Positions 58,104 through 64,000 of a stretch of DNA of 64,000 bases are shown piece after piece. The position numbers were made by a program, and so were the translations under genes. Source of the stretch: Saturnia japonica (Eukaryota; Arthropoda; Insecta; Lepidoptera; Saturniidae); NCBI GenBank assembly GCA_033032175.1, contig CM065304.1:8432001-8496000 (forward strand), in the 5' to 3' direction. Under the pieces are notes generated by a model, which made no database searches, was not told the origin of the DNA, and saw only the letters and a list, made by a program, of their open reading frames with translations. The stretch's first letter is position 1; each line of letters starts with the position of its first letter.

Positions 58104-59143
58104 CTGTGGAGAAATTTTTTTATTGCCGTCTAAATATTAACTTCAACTCAGTAACGTGTGTAAAAGCAAGTGTATAGTAAAATTGTAAAGAATTTAATGT
58201 TAATTTATTTGCTCCTTAATTTAATATTTACATCAGAAATAAAGAGCCGGTATCTTTTGATGGATTAATTAGCCAGTTTACTACAATTAATAATATTATT
58301 TATTCACCAATCTCGAAATAAATGTGATGTTATACCATGATACTACATAACCATGTTGATAAGATGTAAAATTGCATAAAGTCAATCAAAATGCATTAAA
58401 AATAAAATAAAAAGGAGCAGTTAAATAAAAGAAAAATAAAACATAAATAATTACGTAGAATAAATAAAATCATAACAATTCTGTCTATATAGGTGTTAAT
58501 ATTTACAAGAAATTTATATGTTCGATTAGCAATACACACGTTAGCAATACGCTCGAGAAACAACAAAAATAAATTAGAACTTATTTAATCCACGAGATGC
58601 TTGCTTACCTTGATAAGATAAAAAGATATAGAATATTAGTTTAAGCCGCTAATACCGATGAAAATGACGGAATTTTTGTTAGTCAATTTAAATGTGAGGA
58701 AGGCGCTTGTAACCACTATGTCGCGGATAATAGACGGCGCGCTGAAGCGTTTTTTTCGTACTATGTAAAGAATTATATATAGATAGGTGCATAATAGTTT
58801 TCTTTATAATTTTCGTAGAAGTAACTTTAAATGTAGATTCTAATAACCTTTCTTTCGCACATAGTTTGTATTTAACTTGAAAATAACAGAAATAGATTCG
58901 ATGAGAAATGTTTTTCAAGTGTTAATAAATAATATACTGAAGAATCGATCTCCTGACAACTTTCCAAAATAAAACCCAGGACAAAATGACTAACAAGATA
59001 CGGATAGCACGTGTAAGGAATGCGGCATGCTTTAAAAATGGTAAGCCTTTGTGTTAGTAGTGATAATAACATTAAAACTCATGCAACTAAATTCAACGTA
59101 CCATTACGTAAATTATATTATGCTTATGTCCTATCAGGTACGT
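58104..59143 (-). other. stretch between the two alternative last exons of syd
   Basis: AT-rich intron or 3' UTR of the proximal form. I saw no canonical AATAAA on the minus strand close to 59144. Short open frames here look like chance. Confidence 0.4.
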
Positions 59144-59214
59144 TCAGGATTCGCGTAAAATCTGCCAAACAATGAGGTGAGAAGCGGTATCTCGTACGTC
59201 ATCGGCATGCTCCT
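59144..59214 (-). CDS. syd: syd/JIP3 alternative last exon, proximal form
   Basis: A strong acceptor (pyrimidine-rich TTTTCTTTTGCCCATTTAG) precedes AGGAGCATGCC. The first two bases complete the codon begun by the G of exon 60846-61085, giving E. The frame then reads EHADDVRDTASHLIVWQILR and ES, then stop at 59144-59146. It is thus a 71-bp exon with the same terminal motif as the distal exon, but a shorter acidic linker and a different tail. Both fit the same splice phase, so they look like mutually exclusive terminal exons. Transcript evidence is needed to know whether both are used. Confidence 0.75.
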
Positions 59215-60565
59215 CTAAATGGGCAAAAGAAAATAATCGGGGCTAATTAAAAATTGCCTATCTAAATTCTTTCTACTAAAATGTAATAATGATTTTATGT
59301 TTTATTAATTTTAATTAAAAGCTATCGCCCGTTAATTAACTATTATTTAGTGGTCACAAAACATTATGTAAAATTAAAAAAATACATTTTTAAGAAGGGA
59401 TATGTATTAAATGAGATGAAATAGGTAATATTAAGATATCTATCATTCCATTTTAATAAATAACAAAGGAGAGTTTTAATATCATAAAGTTTATACATTG
59501 CTATCGTCAAAAAAATTATACTTATTTTTTACACTATTAAAAAGTTTGATTGAAATAAAAAGTTCTTTAAGAAAGTAGGTAAACAAAACACAACTTTTTA
59601 AATAGTGAGAACTGAAGGTGTATCTAAAGGGATAACTCAACCTACGTAAATATATAATATAATGAGATGATACGTTATTTATATAAAGGAGTAGAAATAC
59701 ATATATTGACATTTGGGAACAGAACATAATATATTGCATAATAATAATTTTGTGATTGTATGACCCGACAAATTGTTTGATAAATGCGAAAGTAACTCTG
59801 TCCGTTTGTTACTTTTTCACGACTTAACAAACTCATCGCGATGAAATTTGGCATAGAGGTAACCAGGGCCCAATAAAGGCATTGTATGAAACACACACCG
59901 ATGAAGTCGCGGATGAATTAGTGCAATTAAGTATGAACATTCTATGCCTAATTTGAGCATAATAAAAGTTATAATGCAGTTTGAGCATAATGCGTAGACT
60001 TTTCGGAATGCAACTTTTTCTCAGACTTGATTCAATTAATACCATTTTATTTTATTCAGTACTTTTTAAATTATAACAATAATAACGAGCGACACTTTTA
60101 CTGATGAATGAAAACAACTAGTTGGTTTATTAATATTCTAACACATTTTAGTAGAAAAACAGCACCTGAAATTCAAATCAAACAATAGGCACACTCTTAA
60201 CAAATACAAATATAAAACATGATAAATAATATTGAAACTACGACCAACTTATGAACTAAGCGTATGTCGACTAAGGTAAGCATATTAAGCATGAGAATCT
60301 ACATGGTATCTAAGACTTAAACTAAGCATCTACGTTAACACTGATTGTCACTATAATAATTATTGAAACTGCTAACGTGCATATTGCTTGTTTTGAAGGG
60401 GATCTAATTTAAATTATTTTGTAAGTCTAGCGAGAATGTCAGTCTGTGTTTGGTAAAATATTATGATTAGTTTTTTTACCACAATTTTTTTTTATGTAGT
60501 CTGATTTAAAATATGGGTAAAAATATTTAACACAAATTTTGTAATTAACGACAGTTACCTATACC

Positions 60566-60599
<34 letters not shown>

Positions 60600-60845
60600 T
60601 CAACAACAGTTATCTGTCCAATTAGTATAAAATCGACTTCATGGGGAACATACATACAAACATTCATTTATGTATAGATAAATAATTTCTAAACAATATC
60701 TATAATTCAACAATACTTAATAAAGTGACGAGAAATTTATTCACTCTTTATTTTATAGCACGATAGATCAGAATTACTTACGTGTGTGAAAAATTTTCGC
60801 AATCTACGCATGATCTAAATCATAATATCATTAAAAGCAACATAC
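59215..60845 (-). other. syd intron
   Basis: AT-rich, with a (TA)n run at 60569-60596. No further exon with matched phase was found. Confidence 0.6.
60569..60596. repeat. (TA)n microsatellite
   Basis: Uninterrupted TA run inside the syd intron. Confidence 0.95.
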
Positions 60846-61085
60846 CTATTCTGAAGTCGATGTATCCCTCTCCCCCCGATATAACCAGCATAGGGGGCAG
60901 TGGAGGCGTGCTGCGTCGAGGCGATTCGGGTGTACCTACCGGCGTGTTAGCTGCACCCGGTACTGCGACGAAGAATGTTACCGCTTCACGATGCCCGTGG
61001 AAACTGAGCTGAGCGTGCGCCATTGAGCACCACGGTATCGTCCCCGTTGGACTCACTGAGCGAGCCCTTATGTGACTCACGTGAC
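60846..61085 (-). CDS. syd: syd/JIP3 internal exon (penultimate)
   Basis: 240 bp between acceptor AAAACAG|GTCACG and donor G|GTATGT. It reads HVSHIRARSVSPTGTIPWCS, then MAHAQLSFHGHREAVTFFVA, a Pro/Ser/Thr linker, and PMLVISGGEGYIDFRI. The blocks AQLxFHGHR(E/D)AV.FFV.VPG and VISGGEGYIDFR are diagnostic of the C-terminal beta-propeller region of JIP3/JIP4 scaffolds, which link kinesin-1 and dynein/dynactin to cargo and to JNK signalling. Entry phase (two bases completing a Gly) and exit phase (one G) match the flanking exons. In the upstream intron a second, broken copy of its first ~75 bp lies at 61250-61335. Confidence 0.92.
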
Positions 61086-61236
61086 CTGTTTTATGTCGAT
61101 CGTTTTATCGATTCATCCCTACCATTACGGAGTAACCATAGTTTCATTAAATATGTAAATATCATTTTTGAAATGCAACTTTTTAGGGCGCGATAAGAGT
61201 AATGCTCCAAGGACGAATTAAGTGCACCCTTTATGA
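61000..61236 (-). repeat. tandem duplication, unit 1 (holds the 5' part of the syd penultimate exon)
   Basis: Covers the start of the exon at 60846-61085, its acceptor and about 150 bp of upstream intron. Shared words with unit 2 include TCCGTAATGGT and ATCGCGCCCTAA on the minus strand. Confidence 0.75.
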
Positions 61237-61249
61237 TAAAAACTATGGA

Positions 61250-61475
61250 ACACTAAGCTGAGTGAGCGTAGTTGAAGATATCTGTATCGTCTCCGCCTAG
61301 ACTCACTCAGCGAGCTCGTACGTGATTCACGTGAACTGTTTTATATCATATCATTTTATAGACTCAAACCCACCATTACGGAAAAAGCATAGTTATTTTA
61401 GATTATTATTATTATTATTAAAGTGGAACTTCTTAGGGCGCGATGAGAGTAATATTCAAGGGCGAATTTAGTGCA
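61250..61475 (-). repeat. tandem duplication, unit 2 (pseudo-exon in the syd intron)
   Basis: Aligns with unit 1 through the acceptor (ATATAAAACAG|TTCACGTG) and the exon start. The codon that is TCA in the real exon is TGA here (GCTCGCTGAGTGAGTC), so inclusion would stop translation. It also carries an (ATT)n run at about 61402-61420. Confidence 0.75.
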
Positions 61476-61869
61476 ACGTTTCTGACGCAGAAAGAACGGA
61501 AAATAGGTACTTGGTAAGAGAGAGAAATAGAGATATGTTATAAATCAAGAAGGATAAATGAACGCGCGTTAGACTAAGCTAAGTGTAAATCGCGTAGGAC
61601 GCGTGAAATCTAGTAACAAAGACGATCATTTAATTTAAAAAAGGTGCATATGACAAACTTTATATGTTAGTAAATCAGACTTTCCAAAGTTTGTTTTTTA
61701 TATGAAACATAGATGCAAGTAAATTAATTGCAATAAAAGTGTGACGGTATGTTTCTGCTTTGAAATATGACTCCCAGTTTGAATAAAATAAATGAACTTA
61801 AGTTTAAGAAATTCGGGTATTCAAGCAGAAAACAATGACTAATTTAATCAATTTAAATGTACTACTTAC
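61476..61869 (-). other. syd intron
   Basis: No exon or repeat end recognised. Confidence 0.6.
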
Positions 61870-62137
61870 CAGGTACATTTCCTCGTGACAAAGCCGTTGC
61901 CGATCCGGAATCGGAGTTAGAGCTCTCTGACAGTGGCACTGATATGACTACTCCGTTGCTTGTCCCGATCCACAACCGGCCTGAGCTGATGAGCAGCGCA
62001 GTGATCCTGACGAGGGAGAAACCCAATTTGCCGGTACCGAGCATCTTGCTGACGTACGGCTCGATATCGACGTCGTACAAGTGTTGATACGTGTGAGCGT
62101 GATGCAAACGGAGCGCTGAATCCATTTTTATTGACAC
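61870..62137 (-). CDS. syd: syd/JIP3 internal exon
   Basis: 268 bp, acceptor TTATTAG|GTGTC, donor CCTG|GTAAGT. It reads [20 protein letters not shown], then [40 protein letters not shown] and ISVPLSE, a near-textbook match to the JIP3/JIP4 beta-propeller. It enters in phase 0 directly after ...CVW of the upstream exon and leaves one base over. Conservation here is the strongest evidence for the gene's identity. Confidence 0.95.
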
Positions 62138-62982
62138 CTAATAACCGTATATTACTATTATTTTACACACGTACACATTTATTTTTAGACTAGCTGTGTG
62201 CGCTCGCGTGGACTATAGAATGCCGTTAACAAGCACACTCGCGAATCGCGCTACCCCTGCTCCCAGTTATTTTAGAGATAAATATGCTTATTGTGGTTGA
62301 CCCTTAGAAGATACACCCTCAATGACTTTTTTGTAGGTCTTTTTCATATCTACAATTAAAAAACAAATATATTATGTGTATGATTTAGGCAGTCAAGTCA
62401 TTCAAAAGTTACTGGATCACTAGCAAACACATAAAAGATTTTAATATATTTCAGATATATACGAACACTTCTAACTTTAAGGAGTCTAAGGGATCTTGCT
62501 GTCATATAATATAGATTATATTTGTATAAATTCACAAGCAAAGATTCCTAGAATTGACGTATATGAAGTTTAAAGTTAAGTGTTTTAATATAGAATCATT
62601 TATTGATCTTTACAATTGACGAGAACACACTGAACAAAATTGCAATTTCCAATAGACAAATTGTCGTCGCGACTGAGAGTTACCTCCGTAATATATTACG
62701 TTTCTATACCGTCGGCGATCGGGATTTTCTCTCCGTTTCGCCTGAGCCTGAGCGCGGTATCGCGTTGCGTAGCAACAACATAGGACCTACCATGACTAGA
62801 AAACCCATGCTAATGAGCACCTGAAGAGGGTTTCTCGAGGTGCACATTTATTTTTACATTGTGTTTTAATCTCGAATCTTAAAATGACATATATTTTCAT
62901 TTATATACACCCTGGAGCAAATTTAACATGTATAATTTTTGTTACAAAGAAAACCGATTAAATACGTTAGTAAACTACTCAC
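62138..62982 (-). other. syd intron with a Helitron-like scrap and a GC patch
   Basis: 62190-62290 (plus CTAGCTGTGTGCGCTCGCGT) looks like a minus-strand Helitron 3' end. 62660-62840 is GC-richer and contains the palindromic CGTTGCGTAGCAACAAC, probably another repeat. I found no phase-compatible exon. Confidence 0.5.
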
Positions 62983-63143
62983 CCAAACACAGTCACCGTC
63001 GCATGCCATCTGGCGTACTTGACTCTCTTGTCGTGGATGAGCTTCGAGGGTGTGCAGCAGAAGACGGGTTCGTGGATCGATAACGTGTACTTTGTTCCGA
63101 TATCCGCACCATACGGTGCATCCAACCGCACTCAGGCATCGAA
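62983..63143 (-). CDS. syd: syd/JIP3 internal exon
   Basis: 161 bp, acceptor CACTTACAG|TTC, donor TTTGG|GTGAGT. After two bases that complete an upstream codon it reads RCLSAVGCTVWCGYRNKVHV, then IDPRTRLLLHTLEAHPRQES and QVRQMACDGDCVW, again a JIP3/JIP4 beta-propeller segment (EAHPRxESQVRQMA). The frame runs without a shift into the next exon (VW|VSI). Confidence 0.93.
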
Positions 63144-64000
63144 CTGTAAGTGATCCGTAACATTATATATCATCTGTCATGATGAAATGTTCAAACATAT
63201 TTCGGTAGACCACTTTCGCTTCAAATGTCGCAATTACTATTGTTGTTTTAAGCGTAACTATCAAAGAAAGTTATTTTTTCTAATCATTATGGAATAAATT
63301 GTATTTGACAACTTCCTTTTATATAAAAATTATATTACTAATATACACATGCATGAAATTGATTTTACGATTATCGATTATTTTTTGGAGTTAATTATAA
63401 TCGATAATACAATTATGCTTTACATAGATTGAGAGGTATGTAAGCTTCGTAACTGAAATAACAAAAATAAACTATAACAAAAAATTAGATCGCTATTTGG
63501 AACACCTTAATTATTGAATTCCTAAAGCCAAACAACAAGATTAATTCTTCCAGCCAACTAATATACTCTTTAACAACTATTTTGCTTTGTGTGTTCTTGC
63601 TGTAAAAATTTAGAATTGCGTAAATATATATAATATGTATTTTTAATCGAAATTAAAAAAGAAGCTAATAAATTAAATGTACAACGGCGTCCGATCAGTT
63701 CGATTAATTTTCGATTCCTTGGTTTATTTTGTTCTGCTGTAGTTTTAAGTAACATAAAAAGAAACGATGCACGTAGTAAAAAAAACGAAAACTCATATAA
63801 ATCATTGTATAGAGGAAATTTAGGACTTTATCGGGCAAAACGTTTTTATAACGTTTATCAGTATCAAAATGTTTTTATTATGATAATTAATAGTCGAAAT
63901 GCATGCTTTTAGGTTATGTCATAATTGACACGACGTAACAATTTACGTTCTGTGGATATGTCATGCAAGCCTTCGTACGATGAACAAGGTATAATATATA
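63144..64000 (-). other. syd intron, continuing past the window edge
   Basis: AT-rich, no exon recognised. The rest of the gene (coiled-coil N-terminal half and promoter) must lie to the right. Confidence 0.6.

Noticed and set aside
58688..58918. Further alternative syd terminal exon
   Set aside because: The frame has no SHLIVWQ-like motif and no convincing acceptor.
62603..62824. Extra syd exon in the GC patch
   Set aside because: No frame resembles JIP3/JIP4, and the flanking exons already join perfectly in phase (VW|VSI).
1..64000. CRISPR array, operon or bacterial promoter structure
   Set aside because: Repeats are tandem satellites or mobile elements, genes are spliced, and all families are animal or insect types.

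Overview
This window looks like a piece of a lepidopteran (moth or butterfly) genome. It is AT-rich, its genes are spliced, and it is packed with mobile elements typical of that order: Helitrons ending in a GC hairpin plus CTAG, an R1-clade LINE, cecropia-type mariners, DD41D Tc1/mariner elements, tRNA-headed SINEs and an insect endogenous retrovirus. I see no prokaryotic features.

Layout. 1-3628 is a defective Ty1/copia element running in from the left edge, with its 3' LTR. 4043-14091 holds non-autonomous Helitrons on both strands, a decayed R1 LINE and a decayed mariner. 15705-24500 holds SINE and LINE scraps, a structurally intact DD41D transposon (21243-22545, 359-residue transposase, perfect 32-bp terminal repeats) and the 3' half of a tRNA-Leu, CCA included, joined to an LTR-like 73-mer. 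24501-30748 is mostly unassigned AT-rich DNA, with a GC-rich candidate first exon on the minus strand near 29807-29953.

30749-46457 is a three-level nest. A minus-strand autonomous-type Helitron is the outer shell. Its helicase gene is split by an endogenous retrovirus (31162-43760, minus strand, identical 4-bp GAAC flanks). The retrovirus is itself interrupted, between integrase and env, by a 5.3-kb palindromic DD41D transposon (33322-38667) that carries two transposase genes pointing outward from its centre. Nearly every coding region in the nest is broken.

46458-53461 is more repeat debris, including a minisatellite-bearing Helitron remnant and a mariner with its TA flanks still present. 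53462-64000 is the 3' part of a real host gene on the minus strand: the JNK-interacting protein 3/4 orthologue (sunday driver, syd), a kinesin/dynein cargo scaffold. I resolved three internal exons (62983-63143, 61870-62137, 60846-61085) and two alternative last exons (59144-59214 and 57982-58103). Both last exons fit the reading phase and both encode the same closing motif, SHLIVWQ. The gene continues beyond the right edge.

The observations most worth following are the duplicated alternative last exons of syd, the tandem-duplicated and now stop-containing copy of part of a syd exon, the palindromic two-transposase DD41D element, and the tRNA-Leu/LTR junction.
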